From Ampullaceana balthica (taxonomy: Eukaryota; Mollusca; Gastropoda; Lymnaeidae): a stretch of DNA of 64,000 bases. Made by a program: the position numbers and the translations under genes. This document shows, in pieces, positions 26,501 through 39,800 of the stretch. Positions within the stretch are counted from its first letter, which is position 1, and every line of letters starts with the position of its first letter. The notes under the pieces were generated by a model. It saw only the letters and a program-made list of their open reading frames with translations. It did no database searches and had not been told where the DNA came from. Location of the stretch: NCBI GenBank assembly GCA_944989445.1, contig CALYLW010000699.1, positions 62,001 to 126,000 on the forward strand, written 5' to 3'.

Positions 26501-27861
26501 AGTACTTTTTTTTAGTGATAGTCATTCATCAACATTTTAACGTGGGTTAGATCACACGCACCTCAGCTTTGTGAGGCGAGCGCACTGCACTATGACTTCG
26601 CTATCCAGCCTTAAGATTACCAGTAGTTAATTTATTGTATAAGTAAAAAACAAAACTAGCACTTTGTCGAAATAAAATATGGTCAAAGTCAAACTCATCA
26701 TGTGGACATAATTTATGGTTGTCCCCCTATCCGTTCGTATAACTAAACATATAGAATCTAGATAACTAATGCCTACGAGCCACAACTTATCGAGTTTAAG
26801 AAGTGTATTTGTGTCTCTTTGAAAATTTTATATAGGGGTCGTCCATACAGTACGTCTCGCTATTTTTGACCATTTTTAACTCCCCCCTCCCCCCTGTCAC
26901 AAATCTTGGACACCCCCCCCCCTTAAAGTACGTCACACTTTCGAACAATTTCTTTTTACATTACAAAATAATTAAAATTTAATATAAAACACGTGACGTC
27001 CCACATGCGGACTCCCCTGTCACAAACTGTCACGCTTTCTTACCCCCCCCCTAGAGCGTGACGTACGTTTATGGACGACCCCATATGCTATATCATCTAT
27101 AAGTAAGTTTTAAGTTTCTTTTGTATTTACTTGTTACTTTAAACACACAACAGGGTTCAATCAACGAAACATGTGACGCGTCAAACACTCTGCTCAAACA
27201 TCCGCCAAATTTTATGATAGATGACAACACCACCTCATGGTGGCAGAGTGTCAACATGTCTCCGGGAACTTCAGGTAATGTGGGTACATTGTCATTTCGT
27301 TCATTTGAGCGTACTGTTTCATTATGATTAGTTGTCTGTTTTTTTTTAATGAACGGTTCATCGTGGTGTTCTTTTAAACAGTCCACTGACCTTTCCAACA
27401 ATCTAATATTCTTTCCAACACTACACTGTTATTTCCAACATTCCAATGTTCTTATCCAACAAACCAATGACCTCTCCAACAATCCCACTGTTCTTTTAAA
27501 TAATCCAATGTCATTTACAACAAACCAATGTTCTTCCCAACAATCCAATGTTCTTTGCCCTGGCAGAATTGAACATCGACATCACTTTGTCATTCAACAA
27601 GACCTTCCGGATGAACAGTGACGTCATTATCACATTCAATTCTGGCCGTCCCGATAAGATGATCCTGGAAAAGTCAACTGACTTTGGACAGACCTGGAAG
27701 CCTCTACAGTATTACGCCAAGAACTGTGACGATTTTCAAGCTCAGCTCGTGCCTGAGGGCAGCATTAACCGTTGATAATCCCACAGCTGTCTTATGCACG
27801 AGCATGTAATCATAGTCTTTATTATTTTAACTGTTTGTGACCTCCCTCTCTCACTCTTCTC

Positions 27862-27894
<33 letters not shown>

Positions 27895-30800
27895 ATTATT
27901 CTATTATATTATATCTATTATATTATTAACTCAAAATCGTACAAGAAAACTAGTTAGAATATATAAAAATTTAAATTCAGAAGGGCGTAGCAATTTTTTT
28001 TAAAATGTTAAGAATCCGTGCCCATAGACGTTTGCTATCAGTCCCCAATTTGAAAACCATTTGATACTAATGACACGTGACGCCGTCAATCGTGCAAGCA
28101 GTAGCTCTTTACTTCCGAATCAGCAAAATTTAAAAATAAATAATAAGAATAATTTTATGATTGCAATGCTTATTTCTTTTCCGTTGGGATATCTTTTCAT
28201 AGTGAATACGCCATACAGATGAAAGAAAGAGGGCCAGAGGGGTTACATGACTGAAGAGAAAAGAAAGTGAACGCAAAAGATTTAAAGAATAGAATATTAA
28301 TTATTGAGAGAGTAGCTTAGTGAATTTTTTTTTCTTCAATCTTTTTAACGGAAGTCAATCTGCATTAAAATTTTGAGTCCATTTTAAATCTGAAGGGGAA
28401 TAGAAATAAATTTTGCTGCAATTTTAAACTTTTAGAAATCGAAAGTTTGGGTTAATCAGAAGAAAGGTAACAAAAGCGATATTGGGGAAAAGATCGAAGA
28501 CAACGAGACAGTTCATGCACATGAAAAAGTTCATATTGGTACTCCAGGACCCTGGGGAAAATTAATGGGGGGGGTGTTGATTGGGCTAAAGCCAGGGGCC
28601 CCCAATGATTTAAGGCTTAATTAAGGGCCCCCGAACTTTTTATATTGTATAATAAAGTGGCTGGACCTGGGCCCCAAGTGGAATGGCAGCCAGTTGCCTC
28701 GTGCAATGTTAATCCACCACCGTCAGGACCAATGTTCACTTTAAGCTGCGCGGCTGCGCAGGTATCTGACCAACGTCGCGCAGCAGTTAAAAATTACCGC
28801 GCAACAAATTTGGTAAAATATTGCACAAAAAATGGATGTTGTGCAACTTTGCTCTCTAGTATTTTCATTTTGTACGCAGAGCATCGAACCTTAGAGGGAA
28901 CATTGGCCAGGACCCCTTTCTTCATGTAGGAGCAGGCCACTAACATGATTATATACGTGATCCCTTTTTTTAAAGAGCCGATGCAGAGACTGAAAAATTG
29001 TTTCAATATAACAGCGTTTCACAAATCGTGTCACAGCAGGATTCTTGGCCCTCTGAAGTCCACCCAGCTGAAATTTAGGGACACCCAACAGAGTATTATT
29101 ACAATCATCAACTCACGACAAATGTGCAGCACTCATTGTGCGATGTTTGACAAGAATCAGAATACGAAGTTGGAAAAAAAACAGCTTGATACCATCCGAA
29201 CTGATGCACCATTGTAATCAACACCTCGATTCTCCCGCGATTTCGTACTTTTCTTGATCATGGCCATATTAAATATTCGGGCCTCGCGCACAGTGCCGAT
29301 CCTCTCAGCGGACGGTGATAGTACTTTTGAAAAAAAACGGTGATTCGTATAATAAAAGAATTATGATATTATATAATGATATTATGTAATTCAAAATAAC
29401 TATTTAAAAAAATTAACGGTTCTCGTTTTTTGTGTTCTCACATTTCTAGTACTAAAATATCAGTCTTCCATTATATATTTCGTATTGTCACAAACATGAG
29501 AACCCTTTTATAACATTAGACTGTAATAATTAATGGATCTAAATCTGCACCAATAAAGGTTAACTCAGGAGTTCCACAAGGAACTGTGCTAGGTCCCTTA
29601 CTCTTTTTAATTTATATAAATGATTTACCCAACAACATCTCAACAGGCACAAAAGTTAGGTTATTTGCTGATGATTGTATAATCTATAGAACAATTAAAT
29701 CAGAACAAGATAGCAAAATTTTACAAAAAGACTTAGATGAATTGATAAAATGGGAAACTAACTGGAGTATGTCTTTCCACCCAGAAAAGTGTCAACTGTT
29801 AAGAGTAACAAAGAAAAAGAAACAAATAAATTCAAAATATTACATTCATGGAAAAGAACTGACCCAAACTAAAGATGCAAAATACTTAGGAGTCTTAATA
29901 AATGAGAAACTATCATGGAATCCCCATGTCAATGAAGTTATTAAAAAATCAAACAAAACCTTAGGCTTTATAAAAAGAAACTTTAACAAATGTAATAGAG
30001 ATATAAAACTAAAATGCTACCTCACTTTGGTGAGACCTGTACTAGAATATGCATCTTCTGTATGGGACCCATCCACCAAAGAAAACATTGATAAACTAGA
30101 ACAAATTCAAAAAAGAGCTTCCAGATTCATTACTGGAGAATATTCGAAACTGACAAGAATAACACCATTAGTTAAATCATTAAACCTTGAAACACTAGAG
30201 GATAGAAGAACCAAGAGCAAAGTAGTAATCATACATAAAGCAATTAATTCTAATTTAGAAATACAACACAAAGATAACTTAATACAACCCTCAGATAGAC
30301 ATAAGGATAAAAACACCTTTCTTATTCCGTATGCAAGAACAAACACATACAAGTTTTCCTTCTTCCCGTCCGGAATTCGGGCGTGGAATGGGTTGCCTGA
30401 AGAATCCAGGAAAACCAACACTTTATCAACATTTAAATCTCTAATAAAAATGCAGGACTAAACACAAACCATAGATAAGCGTAGGACGCAATAATCTTCT
30501 GTATAGAAGGAGCGTCTGTAAACAGATAAGTGATAAGATAAGATATATGTAATTCAAAATAACTATTTTAAAAAAGTAAACGGTTCTCGTTTTTGTGTTC
30601 TCACATTTCTAGTACATATCGTCTCATAATCTGTTGTCACAAACATGAGAAACCCTTTTATAACATCAGTGATTTTCAGTGATTCTCAATTTTTATGGGG
30701 ATTTTATAGTTACATATTTCATTTTAAAAAATTCTTTAAAATTCAATTGTCATCGTTATTTTATTGTATTATTTGTATCCAAATTTCTTATCGTAGTCTT

Positions 30801-33800
30801 TAAAAATAGTATCTATTACTTACGTCATCATTCATATTATTACATCGACTTCAGATATAGAGAAACAACACCAAGAGCTGTCCCTGGTCGAGCTGTCAAA
30901 TTTGTAAATGAAGATCGTTTTGATCTTTTCCTTGGACCTCTAAAAATTAACTTTACGGGCTTCTATGAGGCATTGGAACTTAAATTGTTGGACTTCTTAC
31001 TCTTCACTGGTAAACAGAAAACAAAGTTTTAACTTCCTCAGTGTTATTTCAATCTTCAGCTGTCAACTTTTTATTTATAATTTTTAAGAGTAGTTTACAA
31101 TTTCAAAAAAAAATTCATCATACTTGGATATGAGAATGACTATATGTCAAACATAGAATATTTACTGATATTCTTTAGCTTTTTTTTTCAACCACAGATT
31201 TAAGAATCCGCCTTATACAGCCTCTTACTGATGGCAAAGTAACCTATGATATGTACTACTACGCCATTTCAGATATTCAGGCAGTTGCCAGGTGAGACTA
31301 GAATAATAACTTTCAGGATTCTACTGCCCTATGATGTATGACATAAGTTTTTAAAAAAAAATGGAATCAAAATATTTAAATTGATCTACATAAAATGCTT
31401 CAAAAACATATAATACATGACAAATAGGAAGAATTTTGTATGTGTTGTATAGATTGTTCATTGTTTGATCATAATTAAATGCTGCTTAATAAATAATATT
31501 TACAAATTTTCTCATATTTATTTTTAATGTACTGAATAGAAATATTTGATCAGATGAATTTAAGACATTCTTAATTTGATTTTATTGAAGTATAAAGGAA
31601 TTAAGGATTATTTTTGTGTGTTTTAGTTTATTTTCATGAGTGCATTAATTATTCAATCACATAAAACTTAGGGCATTGTACCATTTATATAATTTTTTTT
31701 TAAATCTCCATTTTTTTTCATGTGAGAAAAAATTCTCAAATTTTTAATTTCTTAAGATTTAAAAAGAACATTTATTCTATCAGTTTGAATGAAATAAAAT
31801 ATTTATAAGCTTATACAATACATGATGACTTATACAATACATGATGACTTATACAATACATGATGACTTATACAATACATGATGACTTATACAATACATG
31901 ATGACTTATACAATACATGATGACTTATACAATACATGATGACTTATACAATACATGATGACTTATACAATACATGATGACTTATACAATACATGATGAC
32001 TTATACAATACATGATGACTTATACAATACATGATGACTTATACAATACATGATGACTTATACAATACATCATGACTTATACAATACATGATGACTTATA
32101 CAATACATGATGACTTATACAATACATGATGACTTATACAATACATGATGACTTATACAATACATGATGACTTATACAATACATGATGACTTATACAATA
32201 CATGATGACTTATACAATACATGATGACTTATACAATACATGATGACTTATACAATACATGATGACTTATACAATACATGATGACTTATACAATACATCA
32301 TGACTTATACAATACATGATGACTTATACAATACATCATGACTTATACAATACATGATGACTTATACAATACATGGTGACTTATACAATACATGATGACT
32401 TATACAATACATGATGACTTATTTTTTTGTGTGTGGGAGGATAGATGCTTCTGCAACCTTCACGCAGCAAATTGTAACTACACAACTACAGATATCATCT
32501 GTGATTGTGAACACAACACAATGGGCAAAAACTGTGAGATGTGTAAACCTCTGTATAATGAGAGACCTTGGCAGAAGGGAAGCTACATTCCATACCCTAA
32601 AGGGCAGGCAAATCCTTGTATTAGTAAGTATTTAAATTTATAGAAGTTATAATGAAGACCAAATTTTTTCCAAGTTAAATGTCCTAAAAGTTTAAATATT
32701 TTTATTTCATCTTGCCAAGAATTTTATAATTATTGTATTTCTATTTGAATTTTCATGACTTTATTGTAACTTGAAATAACAATAAATTTTAAATTAAGTT
32801 TAACTAATATTCTGGTTGTTGGCCAAATGCCTAATGCTAGTCTTACTAAATTTGAAGCCGGCAACCTACGGCTAAAAGTACTACACATTAACAAATCATC
32901 AATAACTGTAATTTATATCTTATAAACTAATTTTAATAAGCAAAAACTAAGTTTCCTCAAGCATTTTCAATAGAATTAAGCCATAAGAATGTTAGTTTTT
33001 CAAATAATAAATTATAATTGGGTGCTGTTACAGCTCTATATTCAATAGTTAGCTTAATTTTGATATATAAATTATTGAACTATAAAACATGTAGCAAATT
33101 ATTATTATATGGCTGTTGTATAAACAGTTGAGTGATAAACAAGTACGTTTCTTCCCTCATGGTTTGTGTGACAGGTGGTAAGAAATTCTGTGGGCTCTTA
33201 AAAATAGTTTGAAAATATTAAGTTCCTTTAAATAAAAGTTTGATTTAATTATAAATTAGTTTATGTGTTTTAAGAAGACCGTTAAGCTGTTTAATTTCCT
33301 CCTGGTGATGTAATATAAGAAACATAATTTGAAAATCCAACAAAACTGAAGGCTTTATAAAAAGATAATTTTACAAACTTAATAGGAACTTAAAACTAAA
33401 ATGCTAACTTACATTGGTCAGACCTTTTCTAGAATATTCATCTTTAGTATGGGACCCAATACATAAGACATTAAATTATCACTTGGAAATACAACACATC
33501 AGCAACCTAATATAATAATTAAGTAGACATAGGGATCAAAAAACAATTCTCTTACTCCATTTGCAAGAACAAACACATACAAGAACAAACACACACAAGA
33601 AAAAACACACACAAGAACAAACACACACAAGAACAAACACACACAAGAACAAACACACACAAGAACAAACACACACACAAGAACAAACACACACAAGAAC
33701 AAACACATACAACAACAAACACACACAAGAACAAACACACACAAGAACAAACACACACAAGAACAAACACACACAAGAAAAAACACACAAGAACAAACAC

Positions 33801-36800
33801 ACACAAGAACAAACACACACAAGAACAAACACACACAAGAACAAACACACACAAGAACAAACACACACAAGAAAAAACACACACAAGAAAAAACACATAC
33901 AAGAACAAACACATACAAGAACAAACACATACAAGAACAAACACATGCAAGAGAAAACACACACAAGAACAAACACACACAAGAAGAAACACATACAGAA
34001 GAAACACATACAAATCCTCATTGTTCCCATCTTGCATTTGAGCAAGGAATGGTTGCCTTAGCAAACCAGGAAAATCCACAGACTATCACCATTCAAAACT
34101 CTAATAAAAATTGCAAAACTATACATAAACCACAGATATTTGTAGGAAGCAATAATATTCTGTATCTGTAAAATATAATGTAAGTTGTAGATTGAAAGCG
34201 TTAAGGCAAGGACACCTGCGAGATCAATACCAAAAAACTTCCAACTTACGTCCCAGCAAAACCAGACAGAATACAATAAAAAAACGTAGAACATTTATCC
34301 AAACTAATTTTACAACACCAATTTAGATTAAATCCCCTTTGCATTAAACTTATTGTCTTTGGTTTTACGTCCAAAATAAAACTTGGTTTCAATTTTTCAC
34401 AAGTTTTTAATATTTTTTTTTAAACTACAGAATGTGAATGCAATGATCATGCAGAAAGTTGCACTTATAATGCAACCTATGGCCGTGGAATATGTGATGT
34501 TTGTCTACATAATACAAGGGGATACCACTGTGAGCTGTGCGTTCTCAAGTATTATCCAAATATTTCATTACCTCTAAGTGATAAAGAAAGGTGTATAGGT
34601 AAAATACAATACGTTTTAACTTTTTATGACACTTCTAATTGAGTTCAAAGGAAAAAAAATGTACAAACTGCATGTTTGCCAAAGACTTTGCAACTTAACC
34701 TTTCGAACAGATTGATAGCCTTAATAAGTGAATAAATGAATTTAGATCTGATTAAAATATAAATAAAATTAAAGTATTATAAACTTAAGAGTAAAATTTA
34801 AAAATGATGTATAAAATTTTTTTAATAGTTTTGGAATATTAAATGGACATTTTTATTCATATCAAATGTCTATTAAAAATATTTTTAAAAAGACAATAAT
34901 TTTAGTTATGTGGACCTCATTCCTAGGGTTTTAATTTTCAATAAAATGTAAAGTATTGAAAATATTTTGATCTTTTCACTTTTGGATAGCATTGTATGCA
35001 ACTTGTAAACCTTACACAGTTAGTCATAATTTTAAATCATTAAGCTGTAACAGCTTTTTGAGGTTTGAAATATTGACATACTATTGATTTAGGAATCTAT
35101 GAAACAGAAGGTATTCTAAGTTATTATTTTTATTGAGCAAAATTTTACATTGTTTAAAGTTAGAAACTTATAATTATTGTAATCATCTGATTTTTGAAAT
35201 TGTTATTATTGAACTAATATTTAACTTATTTATAAGATTTCATTGCAAGATAATAACAGTTCATTATGTGTGTATTTTGTCAAATAATTTGATGAACTTT
35301 ATGTCTTGAAGTATTATTAAATTCATGTTTCATGTTAATCAGCATAGGAATAAGAGATTTTACATAATTTTTTATTGATACCTTTGATATAAATAATGCT
35401 GTGCCTTAGCTACCCTTGTGTTATTAAAGTGTCAAAGAATTGTTTCAAGTTTATAAAGTAAATCATGAATAAATTTAATTTTGTAAAAAATACAACACAT
35501 AATATAGAATGTAATCAATAAAATTATTTTTCAATTTAATAGTAATTGAATTTAAAATGCTCTCTGCTTTTCTTTCAAATGCTTAAAAATTTTTTTATTT
35601 TTTTTTAAATCAGCTTGTAATTGTGAGCTCCTGGGAGTTTTGGATCAAAACCTTGTTTGTTCTCAAAGTAATGAAAATGGAGGTCCTGAAATAGGTCAGT
35701 GCATGTGTAAAGCACTTACAACAGGACGTAGGTGTGACGTGTGCAAACCTGGTTACTATGGACTATTGACTGGACCAGTGCCTGGAAATTGCACAGGTAA
35801 AAGAAACAAGATTTTTTATTTACAGAGGTAGTTTAGACATGCACATTTTATTTATAAAATCTTATTGCTTTATATTTTTATACCTGAAATAAATTATAGT
35901 CTACAATGAATTACACAAATATTTGTATACCTGAAATAAAATCTAGTCCACAATAAATAAAAAATATTTTTATACCTGAAATAAAGTTTAGTCTACAATA
36001 AATAACACAAATAGTTGTATACCTGAAATAAACTATATTCTACAACAAATTCTGATATTAGAATGCAACTGTAACCTCGCTGGCACTGTTGGAGAAAGCA
36101 ACACATGTGCTCAAGACACCGGCCAATGTCCATGTAAGAACACAACTGAGCACAGAACATGTGACGCATGTAAAGATGGATATTACTCATTTCCAGCTGA
36201 CAATCACCAGAGAGTAAGATTAAGTTTTATTTATTATTTTTAAAAATGTTTTGTTTGCCATGGAACGGTTTAAAATATATAATATATTTGCAAAGTGAAG
36301 AGAAATACATTTGCAGTGAAGGTAAATAAATAGTTTTCGGTTTTCATCTAAAAGTAAGTCAGCTAAAAAAATATGTTGTAGTAAGGCTGTAGATATCTAA
36401 CACCTTATATAGGTCTTGGAGCATCCCTGTCGTCCCTGTCATCCCTGTCGTCCCTGTCATCCCTGTCATCCCTGTCATCCCTGTCATCCCTGTCATCCCT
36501 GTCGTCCCTGTCATCCCTGTCGTCCCTGTCGTCCCTGTCATCCCTGTCATCCCTGTCGTCCCTGTCATCCCTGTCGTCCCTGTCGTCCCTGTCATCCCTG
36601 TCATCCCTGTCGTCCCTGTCATCCCTGTCATCCCTGTCATCCCTGTCGTCCCTGTCATCCCTGTCGTCCCTGTCATCCCTGTCGTCCCTGTCATCCCTGT
36701 CGTCCCTGTCATCCCTGTCATCCCTGTCATCCCTGTCGTCCCTGTCATCCCTGTCATCCCTGTCGTCCCTGTCATCTCTGTCGTCCCTGTCGTCCCTGTC

Positions 36801-39800
36801 ATCTCTGTCGTCCCTGTCATCCCTGTCATCCCTGTCGTCCCTGTCGTCCCTGTCATCCCTGTCATCCCTGGCAGTAGAAAATCATACCAAATAATTACTT
36901 GATTTTCTATCAAAACGTATACCTCTACCTAATCATTTATCTTTGTAATTAGCTTATCCAAATAGGATAAATGCTCTTACAAAAGAAAATGCTAAGTAAT
37001 ATGATATGAGCCTTCGAACCTGAATCTAGATAATGACAGTAGTAATCGGTAATTTTTATTTATGAAAAAAAAATGAAAATATAATGACTACAATTGAATT
37101 ATATAGCATTACTACTATCTAGGAATGCTTTTCCTGCAACTGTGACAAAGGAGGTTCACTTTCATCCATTTGTGATAAACTAAATGGTTCCTGTACTTGC
37201 AAAACAAACATCAACGGTTTAAAATGTGATCAACCAACACCTGGTAATTTGTTTCCTCATTTAAATAAAGATTATCAAAAGTATTACGGAAGAAATATTT
37301 TCATGCTATATCTCTTAAAATTTATTTGTTCAATGAAAAGTATTAAATTATGAAACATAAATTACACAAAAATACATAACCAGATTGTTAATTTTTATTA
37401 TTTTTATATTCTATCAAAGGATGCTATTCTTGCACAAAAAAATGCCCTGAAAAAAATATTAAGACAAAAATGATATTTTATTTGCTTTCAGCTAAAAGAG
37501 CAACGCTCGTGGGACTGATGATGATAAAACATATTGATTTAAAAATAATATTAATTTCAGGTACATTTATACCAGCTGTTGATGTGTTAACCTATCAGCC
37601 TTTACCTGGTACTTGTAACGTGACCAGTGACCTTTATACAGACCAACAGCCATTTGATGGGACTAAATTTGCCGTTTGTGACATTGGAGCTGGTAGTGCA
37701 ACACTACAATTTGAGAATGTTCTCGGTGGTATGGCTCAGCGGGCTCCCCAATGGTAAGTGCTGTCACAAAATTAATGTTGCATGATTTTTGTATCTGGCC
37801 TTGTGAGGTATATTTTTACTGAAAAATAATTATTAACTTAATTTTTTTCTGGGAAAATTTTTTTATACATTTTCCAAAATTGTTGGAGAATTTACAGATA
37901 ATAAAACTTTTTATATCAGTCCCTTTTGCTTTCATTTTTTTTTAAAACTATAGTTTATTTATCATAACCTTGAGATTTCTTTTTTAAAATCAGTTATAAA
38001 TTATATTGGAATAAAATCATGCACAAATACATTAATTATTTGCTAATTACAAATTTTATTTAAATTAATTCAATTTTTAGGCAACTTTCCACAATTGAAA
38101 TGTAAAGGGAATAACAGATTCATTATACTAAACATTTTATTACCAAATCATTTCAACAAAGTAAATCCATTCTATACTTGTGTAAATAAAGTTACAAAAA
38201 TGACCTGTTTCATAATTTTGTCAACCTGCTCAACTTTCTCATTCTTTTTAAGGCTGTACCTTGTGGCAGTGAGGTACTCTACCAATGTGTCAGCCATCAC
38301 TGGAACAGTGACAATCAGTGCTGTAAGAAACACGACCCAAGACTTGTCAGCATTGAGGATACGTTTAGGTCAGATTTTGACTGAGGGCTGCCCTGTCATC
38401 GGACAGTCCATTCAAGCTGACATCCAGTTAGTTGCAGGTTAGAGATCTTTGAACTTTGTTGAACCCAAAAGACTCTGTTAGAATATTTTTTTTTAAGCAG
38501 TGTTTGTTCACTTATACCCTGTGAGATGTAAGCTACTGTATTTGATAAATAGAGTCCAAATTATACGTACTGTTTCTTTGGTTTTGGACAAAGATTTCTA
38601 TTGCAACTGAGAAGATCTTGTTAGTTTATGTTAATGAAATATTCTCTTTTACTTTAAAGTTGTTTTTAATAAAATAGATCATTTTAATTATTATTTAATA
38701 AAGAAGAAAGAATAAAGAATAAATAATACATTTATCAACATTTAAATCTCTAATAAAAATGCAGGACTAAACACAAACCATAGATAAGCGTAGGACGCAA
38801 TAATCTTCTGTATAGAAGGAGCGTCTGTAAACAGATAAGATAAGATAAGAAGTAACAAAAAAAATTAATGTGAGATATATTGTTTAGATTGCTAAATATG
38901 CCTTTAATGTGAGATATATTGTTTAGATTGCTAAATATGCCTTTAATGTGAGATATATTGTTTAGATTGCAAAATATGCCTTTAATTTGAGATATATTGT
39001 TTAGATTGCTAAATATGCCTTTAATGTGAGATATATTGTTTAGATTGCAAAATATGCCTTTAATGTGAGATATATTGTTTATATTGCTAAATATGCCTTT
39101 AATTTGAGATATATTGTTTAGATTGCTAAATATGCCTTTAATGTGAGATATATTGTTTAGATTGCTAAATATGCCTTTAATTTGAGATATATTGTTTAGA
39201 TTGCTAAATATGCCTTTAATGTGAGATATATTGTTTAGATTGCTAAATATGCCTTTAATGTGAGATATATTGTTTAGATTGCTAAATATGCCTTTAATGT
39301 GAGATATATTGTTTAGATTGCTAAATATGCCTTTAATGTGAGATATATTGTTTAGATTGCTAAATATGCCCTAACGATTGAAAAAAATATGTTAACAGGG
39401 ATATCAGCAGGAATGATCTCAGAATTACAGAATTTGACCATTGACACCAGATGTGATTACAATTTAACACTTCAACTTCACGTGAATATTTCTTCAAGAC
39501 TAAAAAGAGAAATTAATTCAGCAGGCATGTGTTTTTTGGTTGCTGTTTTTTTTTCATTTTTTCTAACATTTTTAATTTCAAGTACTAATAATTTATACTT
39601 TTATTGTTAATTTTTTTCAAATATAATTCACATCAAATGAAATTTTGATATGGTTGCATAAATCCTTTTCAGGTTCTGTTATCACAGTTGATTCAGTGGC
39701 TTTACTTCCAAGACTTTCAACTTTAGATGGCTCTCTGAGCTTTGAAGTTTATGCAAAATCAGAAAACCAAACAAATACACGGGAAACCTATCTTTCATGC

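Larger units (their letters stand above)
11551..27153 (+). other. Intron 1 (15.6 kb), filled with nested transposons
   Basis: GTAGGT donor and a CAG acceptor bound this intron. It holds MITE copies at 11688-12115, 12225-12491 and 14213-14651, a 24-bp repeat array near 14933-15060, a nested LINE/hAT/MITE stack at 15781-25530, a 32-bp array at 25847-25998, a hAT MITE at 26124-26322, a SINE at 26385-26612 and another MITE at 26835-27082. 12492-14212 shows nothing recognisable beyond AT-rich DNA. Confidence 0.75.

Noticed and set aside
27349..27621. Frame with repeated FNNPxx/QCSSQQSN peptides before exon 3
   Set aside because: It is a short degenerate repeat in intron 2 (CCAATGTTCTT..CCAACA) read through into exon 3 in the wrong frame.
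27741..27780. A tiny intron within exon 3 to explain the frameshift
   Set aside because: The available GT and AG sites would leave an intron of about 15-40 nt and do not give the right phase; a 1-nt indel is simpler.
33499..34079. Open frames on both strands (for example [10 protein letters not shown] and [12 protein letters not shown])
   Set aside because: These come from the 16-bp array inside a dead LINE and are low-complexity on both strands.
36359..36913. Collagen- or Cys-rich-looking frames ([17 protein letters not shown])
   Set aside because: A 9-bp tandem array in intron 9; any frame stays open.
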